From contig NZ_FOOX01000021.1 of assembly GCF_900113335.1 (NCBI RefSeq), positions 1 through 64,000 of the forward strand: a DNA stretch of 64,000 nt, in the 5' to 3' direction. The notes beneath the pieces are model-generated. The model saw only the letters and a program-made list of their open reading frames with translations, ran no database searches and was not told the DNA's origin. Position 1 is the stretch's first letter. Each line of letters starts with the position of its first letter. A program made the translations under genes and the position numbers. This DNA is from Desulfotruncus arcticus DSM 17038 (GTDB lineage: Bacteria > Bacillota > Desulfotomaculia > Desulfotomaculales > Desulfallaceae). Below, in pieces: positions 8,045 through 16,742 of this stretch.

Positions 8045-8989
8045 ATGCCGCATAAAATCTTAATTACATCCGAATATTTTCAACGGTTTTCTGATGCCGG
8101 TAAGAAATTGTTACAGGATAATGGCTTTGAAGTAATTGATAACCCGTATGGTAGATTGCTAAAAGAAGAAGATATAATCCCTATTATTAAAGAAGCGGAC
8201 GGGATTATTTGTGATTTAGAACCCATTACTTCAAAAGTAATTCTTAATGCTCCAAATCTAAAAATAATTTCCCGCCGGGGGGTTGGGGTTGACTCTGTTG
8301 ATACAAAAACAGCCAGGGAAAAAGGCATTGTCATAGCTCGAACTCCGGGAGTTGTAGAAAAACCCGTTGCTGAACTGGTGCTGTTGTATATGTTAACTTT
8401 TGCCAGAAAAATTGGCGAGCATGACAGTTGGATGAAAAAGCGCCAGTGGCAAAGAGAATTAGGTTCCAATCTGGCAAGAAAAGTGCTTGGAATTGTCGGT
8501 CTAGGTAATATTGCCAGGGAAGTCATTAAAAGAGCTAAAGCGTTTGAGATGGAAATTAAATATTATGATGTGTTTCGTTCAGAGGAAAAAGAAAGAGAAC
8601 TGGGCGTGTCTTATGTGGATTTTGATCAATTATTATCTGAAGCAGATTTTATCACTATTCACGTGCCGCTTAATGAACAAACAAAAAATTTATTTTCAGA
8701 GACTACATTAAAGAAAATGAAAAGGACTGCTTTTTTAATTAATGCGGCCCGCGGTTCAATAGTTAACGAAGAAGATTTGGCAGAAGCGCTAAAGCAAGGA
8801 ATAATAGCTGGCGCCGCCATTGATGTATTTGACCAAGAACCAACAGATGCTTCACCTTTAATGGATGTTGATAATGTTATATTAACTCCCCATATCGCAA
8901 CATTTACACGGGAAACATTTATCAAAATGGATGTAATGGCTGCCCGGAATATTGTAGATTACTTTCAAGCGGGTACGTTTTTAACATAA
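8045..8989 (+). CDS. D-isomer-specific 2-hydroxyacid dehydrogenase
   Basis: A 314-residue NAD-dependent oxidoreductase of the phosphoglycerate/glyoxylate-reductase family. The nucleotide-binding glycines are in GIVGLGNIAREV. Catalytic residues are visible as the Arg in NAARGSIV, the Glu in FDQEP and the His in LTPHIA. It would interconvert a 2-keto acid and a D-2-hydroxy acid in the cytosol. The start has a good ribosome site (AGGTGGAG). It is the first gene after the palindromic operator and precedes a TRAP transporter, so an imported hydroxy or sugar acid, or a downstream keto acid, is the likely substrate. It is shorter than SerA and lacks an ACT domain, so it is unlikely to be the serine-pathway enzyme. 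Confidence 0.88.
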   Translation: MPHKILITSEYFQRFSDAGKKLLQDNGFEVIDNPYGRLLKEEDIIPIIKEADGIICDLEPITSKVILNAPNLKIISRRGVGVDSVDTKTAREKGIVIARTPGVVEKPVAELVLLYMLTFARKIGEHDSWMKKRQWQRELGSNLARKVLGIVGLGNIAREVIKRAKAFEMEIKYYDVFRSEEKERELGVSYVDFDQLLSEADFITIHVPLNEQTKNLFSETTLKKMKRTAFLINAARGSIVNEEDLAEALKQGIIAGAAIDVFDQEPTDASPLMDVDNVILTPHIATFTRETFIKMDVMAARNIVDYFQAGTFLT

Positions 8990-9185
8990 AAGTATAAAGA
9001 ATAGATATTTGTTTTTCATATTCATCAACATAAGTGGTGGTAACATGTTGTGGAAGGTGTTGGATTAAAGGTTAATTTATTGGCGAGGTATTGGTAATAT
9101 TGTAATAGTTTAAAAATTTAATATATCATGCCAAGAGGGAGGTGAATAGTTATCTTTGATGGTAGGAAAGAAGTTGTATGCAAGG

Positions 9186-9214
9186 TTGACTTTAGGATTT
9201 TAACGACTTAAAAT
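9186..9214 (+). promoter_or_regulatory. Predicted sigma-A promoter of the TRAP operon
   Basis: TTGACT at 9186-9191 and TAAAAT at 9209-9214 are separated by 17 bp. The predicted start point falls at about 9221, just ahead of AAAGGTG and the GTG start of dctP. Confidence 0.5.
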
Positions 9215-9239
9215 TGAGGAGAAAGGTGTGGTTTGATAA

Positions 9240-10271
9240 GTGAAGAAAATCAGTATATTATTGCTTGCCTTGGTGATGGGCTTAAGTTTGCTCGTAGTTG
9301 GCTGTTCCGGTGGCGGAAAGTCCGGAAGTGACCAGGCCGCAAAAGGTAATGATGTTGCACCACAGGCTAAATTAATCGCTGCTCACGTAACTCCGGAAGA
9401 CGGTTCATACCAGGTAGGGATGTTAAAGTTTAAAGAAGTTGTAGAAAAAGAAAGTAAAGGCACAATAACTGTGGATATTTATCCTAACGGCCAGTTAGGT
9501 GGCAACGAGGATGAATTGGTACAGAAGATGGCTACCGGAACCGTAGATATGATCGTTGCATCCCCCGGTTTCATGACCCAAAGTGTTAAACAGATTGACT
9601 TATTCTCCTTACCATACCTGTATAAAAACTATGACCAGTGGACAAAGGTAATGGACGGCGATGTTGGTCAAAAAATGGCCAAGCTGGTTGAAGATCAAAC
9701 TGATTTTAAAGTTTTGGGCTGGTGGAAATGCGGTATTCGTGATTACTTTGGTACTAAACCAATCACCAAGCCGGATGATTTAAAAGGAGTTAAACTTCGG
9801 GTTCAAAACAGCCCGGCTATTAATGAAATATGGACAACATTCGGTGCCCAACCTGCAAGTGTAGCATTTAATGAATTGTACCAGGCGCTGCAAAATAAGG
9901 TAGTTGACTCTGCTGAAAACGATTTTGCAAATATTTTGCAAATGAAATTCCATGAAGTCGCCCCGTATATTTCTTTAACTGACCATGATATTGCCACCAG
10001 GTTATTACTGATCAGCGATGAAAAATATCAAAGCTTAACTCCCGATCAACAGGCTGTGGTTGACAAAGCAGCAAAAGCCGCTACTGTAGCCGAGCGAGAA
10101 GCTGATAACCAACTGACCGATAAGGCTTTAGAACAATTAAAAGCTGAGGGTGCTATTGTGAATGAAGTTGATAAAACTCCGTTCATCGAGAAAACTCAAC
10201 CCGTTCGCGAAAAAGTGGCCAAAGAATTGGGATTGGAAGATATGCTTAAAGAGATCAATGCTACTAACTAA
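9240..10271 (+). CDS. dctP: TRAP transporter solute-binding lipoprotein DctP
   Basis: A 343-residue extracytoplasmic receptor of a tripartite ATP-independent periplasmic transporter. Residues 1-22 form a lipoprotein signal ending in a lipobox (LLVVGC), so it is tethered outside the membrane. The mature part shows DctP signatures such as the GTVDMIVASPG region, the GIRDYFGTKPITKPDDLKG region with its conserved substrate-carboxylate Arg (LKGVKLRVQ), and the VDSAEND segment. GTG is the start. It delivers a carboxylate to the DctQM permease encoded downstream. The specific ligand is unknown; the cluster suggests a sugar acid or hydroxy acid. Confidence 0.92.
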   Translation: MKKISILLLALVMGLSLLVVGCSGGGKSGSDQAAKGNDVAPQAKLIAAHVTPEDGSYQVGMLKFKEVVEKESKGTITVDIYPNGQLGGNEDELVQKMATGTVDMIVASPGFMTQSVKQIDLFSLPYLYKNYDQWTKVMDGDVGQKMAKLVEDQTDFKVLGWWKCGIRDYFGTKPITKPDDLKGVKLRVQNSPAINEIWTTFGAQPASVAFNELYQALQNKVVDSAENDFANILQMKFHEVAPYISLTDHDIATRLLLISDEKYQSLTPDQQAVVDKAAKAATVAEREADNQLTDKALEQLKAEGAIVNEVDKTPFIEKTQPVREKVAKELGLEDMLKEINATN

Positions 10272-10299
10272 TTGATCTTAAATATATCAATTATATTTT

Positions 10300-10329
10300 C
10301 AGTTTGGTCTTCGTAAGAAGACCAAACTG
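10300..10329 (+). terminator. Intercistronic hairpin between dctP and dctQ
   Basis: A perfect 12-bp stem pairs CAGTTTGGTCTT (10300-10311) with AAGACCAAACTG (10318-10329), loop CGTAAG, followed by only TTT. It may be a leaky terminator or an mRNA-stabilising hairpin that keeps binding-protein levels above permease levels. Confidence 0.65.
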
Positions 10330-10401
10330 TTTAGCAACTAAGTTAAGTTACCCACCTTTGGTTGTTTTTATTCTCTAGTCTTAGTTGAACGGAGGGTAGC
10401 A

Positions 10402-10872
10402 ATGAAAAAAGCACTGAATTTGCTTGAATATATACAGCTAAGAATTGCAGCATTGTTTTTATTTATGTTTATAATTAGCGTTATTTTGCAGGTTATGACC
10501 CGGTATGTCCCAGGTTTTACCGCTTTGTGGACTGAAGACGCCGCCACATATTCATTCATTTGGTCAATGATGCTCGGCGCTGCGGTAATGGTAAGGTATA
10601 AAGCACATTTTAGCATGGGGATTTTGAACGATAAATTGACTGGTAAATGGGCAATGGCAAATAAATTATTTATTCATACCTTAGTTGGCTTGTTTGGTCT
10701 TTTGATGGCCTACTATGGTTATCAATTAACCATGCAGTTTTGGAATTGGAGCGTGAACTCGCTGCCTATTTTAAGCCAAAGATATGTTTGGATGCCGCTG
10801 CCTATTTCGGGCTTAACCATTTTTTTGTATTCCATAGATAATTTCGTTGATGAGATTAAGGGCACGAACTAG
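10402..10872 (+). CDS. dctQ: TRAP transporter small permease DctQ
   Basis: A 156-residue integral membrane protein with four predicted helices (about 15-35, 48-68, 90-112 and 128-148). It has the DctQ hallmark of a W-x-E-D/E loop (ALWTEDAATYSFIW) between helices 1 and 2. The ribosome site CGGAGGG precedes the ATG. It is the small membrane subunit that pairs with DctM and docks the DctP receptor. Confidence 0.9.
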   Translation: MKKALNLLEYIQLRIAALFLFMFIISVILQVMTRYVPGFTALWTEDAATYSFIWSMMLGAAVMVRYKAHFSMGILNDKLTGKWAMANKLFIHTLVGLFGLLMAYYGYQLTMQFWNWSVNSLPILSQRYVWMPLPISGLTIFLYSIDNFVDEIKGTN

Positions 10873-10940
10873 CGCATAATGAAAGCAATTAGAGGTGAAT
10901 GGGATTAGCGTATAAGTTAATGGCAATTAGAGGTGAAGGT

Positions 10941-12230
10941 ATGGTAGGAATCATGTCGATAATAATCTTTCTGCTACTATTGATAATTGGAGTTCCCATA
11001 TCATTTGTCATAGGCATTGTGGCTTATTTCGGTATCGTTATGCTGCCGGATGTTCCAGAAATTACTGTTGTTCAAAAAATGTTCAGCGGTTTAGATTCAT
11101 TTATACTGCTAGCTGTTCCGCTATTTATTTTAGCGGCAAATTTGATGAATCACGGTAAAATTTCCGATAAACTTATTAATTTTTCAATAGCCATGGTTGG
11201 GCATATCCGCGGCGGCTTGGCCCACGCCAATGTCGTGGTGTCAATGTTTTTTGCCGGTATCTCCGGTTCCTCGCAGGCGGATACGGCCGGCGTGGGTAAA
11301 GTTTTAATACCAAGCATGGTCAAGGAAAGTTATGGTAAGGAAACCGCTCTGGCGGTAACCGCTGCTTCCTCTACCATTGGTATCATTATTCCTCCCAGTA
11401 TCCCGATGGTTATTTATGGGAGTTTGGCGGGCGCTTCTGTCGGCGCGCTCTTTTTGGCCGGTTTTGTTCCCGGTATTTTAATCGGCCTGGGGATGATGGT
11501 TTTAATATATATTTTTTCTTTAAAACATAATTATCACAAGCATGAAAGAGTTACGTTTGTTGATTTTATCAAAAAATTTATTACCACAATTCCGCCGATA
11601 CTGACGCCGGCTATTATCATCGGCGGGATTGTCGGCGGCATAGTTACTCCTACGGAAGCCGCTGTTTTAGCGTGTATCTATGCTTTTATATTGAGTAAGT
11701 TTGTGTACCGAACCCTTAAATGGGGTGAAATTCCGGATATCCTAATTGATACGTTAAAATTAAGCTCTATTTCTCTGTTTGCATTGGCTACTGCCAGCGC
11801 TTTGGGTGAGCTTTTAAGCTATTATAATGTATCACAAAACGTAGCCCAGTTTTTTGCCAATAATCTTCCGTACACGCCTGTCTTTATGCTGGCGGTAATA
11901 GCATTGTTTTTATTCCTGGGTACTTTTATGGATGCCATACCCGCAATGATTTTATTCGTACCGGTTGTATTGCCTGCGGCCAAACAGTTGGGTATTAGTG
12001 AAATCCACCTGGGACTGGTCATCGTTGTTTGCCTGGCCATGGGTTTGATCACACCTCCTTACGGGTTATGCCTGCTGCTGGCTTCTTCCATTGCAGAGGT
12101 GCCGGTTGTGCGGTCTTTTGTCGCTGTTTTGCCATATTTGGGAGTAATTCTGCTGGTGCTGCTGCTTATTGCGTACTTTCCACATTTGATATTTGCTGTT
12201 CCCAAGATGATTAAACCGGGGTGGTTTTAG
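10941..12230 (+). CDS. dctM: TRAP transporter large permease DctM
   Basis: About 430 residues and about 12 membrane helices. This is the sodium- or proton-coupled transport subunit of the TRAP system. DctM features include the GISGSSQADTAGVGKVLIPS region, the IGIIIPPSIPMVIYG motif and the second inverted-repeat counterpart MGLITPPYG. Frame-compatible starts exist at 10899, 10920, 10941 and 10953. I chose 10941 because AGAGGTGA lies 3 nt upstream and the protein then begins just before the usual MSIIIFLLLL start. The 10899 ATG directly abuts another AGAGGTGA, which is a copy of the same 15-bp repeat (10885-10899 and 10923-10937). Confidence 0.9.
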   Translation: MVGIMSIIIFLLLLIIGVPISFVIGIVAYFGIVMLPDVPEITVVQKMFSGLDSFILLAVPLFILAANLMNHGKISDKLINFSIAMVGHIRGGLAHANVVVSMFFAGISGSSQADTAGVGKVLIPSMVKESYGKETALAVTAASSTIGIIIPPSIPMVIYGSLAGASVGALFLAGFVPGILIGLGMMVLIYIFSLKHNYHKHERVTFVDFIKKFITTIPPILTPAIIIGGIVGGIVTPTEAAVLACIYAFILSKFVYRTLKWGEIPDILIDTLKLSSISLFALATASALGELLSYYNVSQNVAQFFANNLPYTPVFMLAVIALFLFLGTFMDAIPAMILFVPVVLPAAKQLGISEIHLGLVIVVCLAMGLITPPYGLCLLLASSIAEVPVVRSFVAVLPYLGVILLVLLLIAYFPHLIFAVPKMIKPGWF

Positions 12231-12251
12231 AGAAGCGAGGAGGTAGCTGTC

Positions 12252-13949
12252 ATGGATAAAATAAAAACCGACCTGCTTGTTATCGGCGGGGGAGGGGCAG
12301 CCCTCAGAGCTGCGCTGGAGGCCAAAAAGTCGGGTAGTAATGTTTTGGTGGCACAAAAAGGGATCGGTTCTACGGCCTATAAAGTTGCCGAAACCGCAGG
12401 TTATAATGCGGCTGACGGGCAAGTTGACCCGCTGGATAATATTGAGGAGTTCTATAACGATATTATTCGTGCTGCTCTGGGCATGGCTGATCCCAGGCTG
12501 GTTGAAGCTTTAGTTAATGAAGCGGCGCCATCTATAAAATTTTTAGAAGAACTAGGTGTACCGTTTGAGCGTGACGGTGGTAAATACCTGGAAGTGGTTG
12601 GCTGTTTTGCTGTCAGGCCAAGAATGCACATTATTAAAGGTCACGGCGAACCAATAATTGATGCTTTGAAAAAAATAATCCGCCGGCAGCAGATACCGGT
12701 TTTAAATAGGGTCATGGTTGCCAAATTATTGGTTAAGCATAATCGAATTGCCGGCGCGGTCTGTTTGAACCTGGAAAGCGGACAAATTTTTGCAGTGGAA
12801 TGTAAGGCTATCTTTTTGGGCACGGGGGGAGCCGGACAGTTATTCCGCTGGAACCACAATCCGGTAGATATAACCGGTGATGGTTATGCTTTAGCTTACC
12901 GAACCGGCGCCAGGTTGGTAAATATGGAATATATGCAGGCAGGTCTGGGGTTCACCACACCTGTGCGCAGTAATTTCAACAACTGGATCTGGTCGGGCTA
13001 TCCCATAGTAAAAAATAACAGCGGCAGCAGTTTTATAGAAAAATATCTGCCGCAAAGTATAACCGTTCAAGAAATTATGGACGCCAAGTCGGGCCATTAT
13101 CCTTTTTCCGGCAGGGATGCTTCCAAATACATTGAGATTGCTATTCACAGAGAGATCCAGTCAGGCGGAGGTACGCCAAATGACAGCATTGTCATTGATT
13201 TTGCGCCTTTGCTGGAACTTGATTCGGCCGTGCTACCGGATCACCTGGTGATTAAAAAAATGTGGCCGATGACAAGAGATTATCTTATTAGCAAAGGTGT
13301 CAACCTGGCCCGGGATAGGATCGAGGTGTCCACTTTTGGTCATGCCATAAACGGCGGCCTGGTTATTGATGTAAATGGTATGTCCACTGTTGAAGGCTTG
13401 TTTGCGGCCGGGGAAGTTGCCGGGGGACCACACGGTGCGGACCGCTTGGGCGGCAATATGCTTTTGACCTGTCAGGTTTTTGGAGCAAGAAGCGGTAAGG
13501 CGGCGGCAGGCTTTGTCCGGGACAATCAACCGGTGGATATCAATGATAACTTGCTGGCGGGTGAAGAAAAAGAACTTAAATCTTTTTTCAATGATCAGGG
13601 CGATTTTTCTCTGCCTGCATTGAAAAAACAGCTGCAAACGCTGATGTGGAGCAATTATTTAGTTGTCAAAAATGAATACACTTTAAATCAATGCCTGAGC
13701 GGTTTAAAACAAATTGAAAACAATTTAGAGGATGCGCAAGTGGCTTCTCCGGCGGAGTTGGGTTTGCGCCTCGAAATCAAGAATATGGTTGATACGGCCC
13801 GCATGATGTGCTCTGCCGCTTTATTAAGAAAAGAAAGCAGGGGTAGTCATTACAGAGAAGATTACCCCGACATCGATGCCAACTATGGCAAGCCCATTTT
13901 TATTACTGAAAATAACGATACAATGCATATTACCTTTGGAAGCTATTAA
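12252..13949 (+). CDS. FAD-dependent fumarate reductase/L-aspartate-oxidase-like flavoprotein
   Basis: A 565-residue soluble flavoprotein of the succinate dehydrogenase/fumarate reductase/AprA family. The N-terminal dinucleotide fold is DLLVIGGGGAALRAALEA. The family's HxxxGG region (FGHAINGGLVID) and FAD-binding LFAAGEVAGGPHGADRLGGN follow. The C-terminal helical domain contains the ESRGSHYREDYP signature shared with aspartate oxidase and SdhA. No iron-sulfur or membrane-anchor subunit gene adjoins it, so it probably works alone or with a remote electron carrier. It follows the TRAP genes and precedes the CoA-linked genes, and it likely reduces or oxidises a C-C bond in the imported acid; this is inference. 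The ribosome site GCGAGGAGG supports the start. Confidence 0.85.
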   Translation: MDKIKTDLLVIGGGGAALRAALEAKKSGSNVLVAQKGIGSTAYKVAETAGYNAADGQVDPLDNIEEFYNDIIRAALGMADPRLVEALVNEAAPSIKFLEELGVPFERDGGKYLEVVGCFAVRPRMHIIKGHGEPIIDALKKIIRRQQIPVLNRVMVAKLLVKHNRIAGAVCLNLESGQIFAVECKAIFLGTGGAGQLFRWNHNPVDITGDGYALAYRTGARLVNMEYMQAGLGFTTPVRSNFNNWIWSGYPIVKNNSGSSFIEKYLPQSITVQEIMDAKSGHYPFSGRDASKYIEIAIHREIQSGGGTPNDSIVIDFAPLLELDSAVLPDHLVIKKMWPMTRDYLISKGVNLARDRIEVSTFGHAINGGLVIDVNGMSTVEGLFAAGEVAGGPHGADRLGGNMLLTCQVFGARSGKAAAGFVRDNQPVDINDNLLAGEEKELKSFFNDQGDFSLPALKKQLQTLMWSNYLVVKNEYTLNQCLSGLKQIENNLEDAQVASPAELGLRLEIKNMVDTARMMCSAALLRKESRGSHYREDYPDIDANYGKPIFITENNDTMHITFGSY

Positions 13950-13965
13950 ATTGGGGTGTAGCGCT

Positions 13966-14736
13966 ATGTATAAATATATTCAAACCAAAGAAGATAACGG
14001 CTTGGCCTGGATAATCCTGAACCGTCCGGAAATATATAATGCCTTTAATGACGAGATGATGGAGGAAATTGCACAAGTCTTAAAAACATTGGAAAAAGAA
14101 CCGGGTGTTAAAGTTATTGTCTTTAAGGGTGAAGGTAAGGCTTTTGCCTCCGGAGCCGATATCGAAAGTTTAAAGAAGATGACACCGTATGATGCCCTGT
14201 TTCCAAAAATGCAAGAACTATATCAGCAGATCTATAATTTCCCCAAGCCGACCATTGCGGCGATTAACGGATATGCCCTGGGGGGCGGCTTGGAACTGGC
14301 CATATCTTGCGATATCAGGATATGCGCTCCCAATGCCAGGTTTGGCTTACCGGAATGTAAATTGGGGGTTATACCAGGTGCCGGTGGTACGCAAAGACTG
14401 GTCAGAATACTGGGTGAAGCCAAAGTTAAAGAGCTGGTATTCCTGGGTGAATTTATCAATGCCGAACAAGCGCTTAATTTGGGTTTGGTATCGGCGGTTG
14501 TAGAGAAAAGCGAGCTGGACCAGCAAGTTGAACAATATGCCGGTCAAATTATGCAAAGGGGGCCTTTGGCGTTAAGGCTGGCTAAAATGGCAATTAATTT
14601 AAGTGAAGATATTAGTTTGAACACAGGTTTATTTATTGAAAATCTTGCCCAGTCATTTATATTTGGCACAGAAGATAAGAAGGAAGGTGTTAATGCTTTT
14701 TTAGAAAAGCGGTTAGCAGACTTTAACGGAAAATAA
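13966..14736 (+). CDS. Enoyl-CoA hydratase/isomerase (crotonase family)
   Basis: A 256-residue crotonase-fold protein. The oxyanion-hole segments are FASGADI and ALGGGLELA. Both glutamates expected for a true hydratase are present (in GGGLELAISCD and in FGLPECKLGVIPGAGGTQRL), so it probably hydrates a 2-enoyl-CoA to a 3-hydroxyacyl-CoA. An in-frame extension reaches back to 13876, inside the preceding gene. The ATG at 13966, after GGGGTG, gives the usual family N-terminus, so I use it. It is encoded with the SDR, acyl-CoA dehydrogenase and CoA-transferase genes that follow, which together form a beta-oxidation-like set. Confidence 0.9.
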   Translation: MYKYIQTKEDNGLAWIILNRPEIYNAFNDEMMEEIAQVLKTLEKEPGVKVIVFKGEGKAFASGADIESLKKMTPYDALFPKMQELYQQIYNFPKPTIAAINGYALGGGLELAISCDIRICAPNARFGLPECKLGVIPGAGGTQRLVRILGEAKVKELVFLGEFINAEQALNLGLVSAVVEKSELDQQVEQYAGQIMQRGPLALRLAKMAINLSEDISLNTGLFIENLAQSFIFGTEDKKEGVNAFLEKRLADFNGK

Positions 14737-14755
14737 CTGGTAAAGGGGCTTGATC

Positions 14756-15523
14756 ATGCACAAGTTTGATCTTAAGGGGAAAAAAGTTTTAATTACCGGC
14801 GCGGGAACCGGCATTGGGAGAGCGGTGGCAATTGAGTTTGCTAAATTGGGCGCCGATATCGTAGTAAATTATAATGCCAGCCGGGAAACCGCGGAAGAAG
14901 TAGTCAATGAAATTCACAAATTGGGATCGCAGGCTATTTCAGTGCAGGCAGATGTAACCCAAGAGGAACAGGCTAAAAGATTGGTTGAGGAAGCGGCCAA
15001 ATTTGGCAACGGAGAAATCAATATACTGGTAAACAACGCGGGAACTTTGGTGCAGCGCTGCAAGATAGACGAAATGGATTTAAGTCTTTGGAATAAAGTA
15101 ATGGATGTTAACTTGACCACGGCCTTTTTAGTTACCAAACATGTAATACCCTACATGAAGAAGCAGAACAGCGGCAGAATTATCAATTTGTCATCTCTGG
15201 CCGCGCATGACGGTGGTGGACCGGGCGCGATCCCGTATGCGACCTCCAAAGCGGCGGTGCAAGCTTTTACCAAAGGACTGGCCAAAGAGCTGGCTCCTTA
15301 TAACGTCCTGGTGAACTGTCTGGCGCCCGGGTTGATCACTACCCGTTTCCATGATCAATACAATACGCCTGAAAACAGAGCTAAAACCTGTCAAAACATA
15401 CCTTTGAAAAGAGAAGGTTCACCAGAAGAAGTGGCCGGCGCCGCCGTGCTGCTGTCGACCGAATACGGCAGTTATATTACCGGTGAGACAATCGAAGTAA
15501 ACGGCGGCGTTTTAATGGATTGA
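14756..15523 (+). CDS. Short-chain dehydrogenase/reductase (3-oxoacyl reductase-like)
   Basis: A 255-residue SDR. The cofactor motif is TGAGTGIGRA, the strand-4 motif NNAG is present, and the catalytic Ser-Tyr-Lys are in NLSSLAAHDG and YATSKAA. It resembles FabG-type enzymes and would oxidise or reduce a 3-hydroxyacyl-CoA or a sugar-acid hydroxyl. A TTG at 14750 is also in frame. The ATG at 14756 is better placed, 7 nt behind AAAGGGG. It lies 19 bp after the enoyl-CoA hydratase, so the two are co-transcribed. Confidence 0.88.
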   Translation: MHKFDLKGKKVLITGAGTGIGRAVAIEFAKLGADIVVNYNASRETAEEVVNEIHKLGSQAISVQADVTQEEQAKRLVEEAAKFGNGEINILVNNAGTLVQRCKIDEMDLSLWNKVMDVNLTTAFLVTKHVIPYMKKQNSGRIINLSSLAAHDGGGPGAIPYATSKAAVQAFTKGLAKELAPYNVLVNCLAPGLITTRFHDQYNTPENRAKTCQNIPLKREGSPEEVAGAAVLLSTEYGSYITGETIEVNGGVLMD

Positions 15524-15583
15524 TTTGCGTGCACCGGATTAAGAGCGCGCCGGGAATCTTTAAAAACAAGGAGAGTAATAAAA

Positions 15584-16726
15584 ATGGAATTCACTTTGAG
15601 CGAAACCCAATTAATGATCAGGGATATGGTGCGCGATTTCGCACGTAACGAAGTGGCGCCTTTGACCCAGGAACTGGATAAGTCCGGTGACTTTCCCCTG
15701 GAAAACTACCGTAAGGCTGCTGAGTTGGGAATTTTGGGAATGACCCTGCCTGAGGAAATCGGCGATGTAGAGGCTGATATGGTTAGTTATGTTCTGGCAA
15801 TCGAAGAACTAGCCAAGGCCAGCGCTTCTCTCGCCGATAGCTGCATGCTGGTGGATATGCTGGCGTCATTGTTATATAAATACGGTTCTCAGAAGCAAAA
15901 AGATAAGTTTATTCAGCCTCTAATTAAGGGTGAAATATTTGGCTGCTTTGCGGTAACCGAGCCCAACGCCGGCAGCGATGTGGCCGGTATGCGCACCACA
16001 GCGGTTCAAGAGGATGATCATTGGGTTATCAACGGCTCAAAAATGTTTATTAATAATGCTCCGATTGCCGATATGGCTATTGTATATGCCGTTACCGACA
16101 AAGAAAAAGGAAGCCGGGGCGGCGTTACGGCTTTTATTGTGGAGAACGGTACACCTGGTTTTTCCAGAGGGAAAGCCGAGGATCTAATGGGGCAGCGGTC
16201 GCTTAAAGTTGGGCAGTTATTCTTTGAAGATGTTAAAGTACCGCAAGAAAATATACTGGGTAATGTGGGGGAAGGTTTCAAAATGGCTATGAGCGTTTTG
16301 GACAGCGGCAGAATAGAAATAGCTGCTCTGGCGCTGGGCATTGCTCAGGCGGCCCTGGAAGAGTCGGTTAAGTACTCTAAAGAAAGGGTGCAATTTGGCC
16401 GGCCTATTGCCAAGTTTCAGGCTATTCAATGGAAACTTGCCGACATGGCCACTCAAATTCAAGCGGCCAGGTTACTGATTTATCATGCCGCTTATTTAAA
16501 GGATCAGGGCCAGAACTATACCAAAGAAGCGGCGATGGCCAAGCTGTTTGCTTCTGATGTAGCTAATAAGGTAACCAATGAAGCGGTGCAAATCCACGGT
16601 GGCTACGGTTACATCAAAGAGTATGTCGTTGAGCGGCTTTACCGGGATGCCAAAATTACTCAAATTTACGAAGGCACAAATGAAATTCAAAGAGTAGTTA
16701 TCGCCAGACAACTGCTTAAGGACTAA
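15584..16726 (+). CDS. Acyl-CoA dehydrogenase
   Basis: A 380-residue FAD enzyme with all three acyl-CoA dehydrogenase domains. Signatures include CFAVTEPNAGSDVAGMRTTA (first signature), the middle beta-domain, and a C-terminal QIHGGYGYIKEYVVERLYRD region followed by IYEGTNEIQ. The Glu of YEGTNE is the catalytic base of short- and medium-chain family members. It would form an alpha,beta-unsaturated acyl-CoA and pass electrons to an ETF; no ETF genes are nearby. The ribosome site AAGGAGAG precedes the ATG. It sits in the CoA-linked module. Confidence 0.92.
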   Translation: MEFTLSETQLMIRDMVRDFARNEVAPLTQELDKSGDFPLENYRKAAELGILGMTLPEEIGDVEADMVSYVLAIEELAKASASLADSCMLVDMLASLLYKYGSQKQKDKFIQPLIKGEIFGCFAVTEPNAGSDVAGMRTTAVQEDDHWVINGSKMFINNAPIADMAIVYAVTDKEKGSRGGVTAFIVENGTPGFSRGKAEDLMGQRSLKVGQLFFEDVKVPQENILGNVGEGFKMAMSVLDSGRIEIAALALGIAQAALEESVKYSKERVQFGRPIAKFQAIQWKLADMATQIQAARLLIYHAAYLKDQGQNYTKEAAMAKLFASDVANKVTNEAVQIHGGYGYIKEYVVERLYRDAKITQIYEGTNEIQRVVIARQLLKD

Positions 16727-16742
16727 CTGGGGGGTAATAATC

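Noticed and set aside
13876..13965. N-terminal extension of the enoyl-CoA hydratase into the preceding gene
   Set aside because: The usual family N-terminus and a better ribosome site are at 13966.
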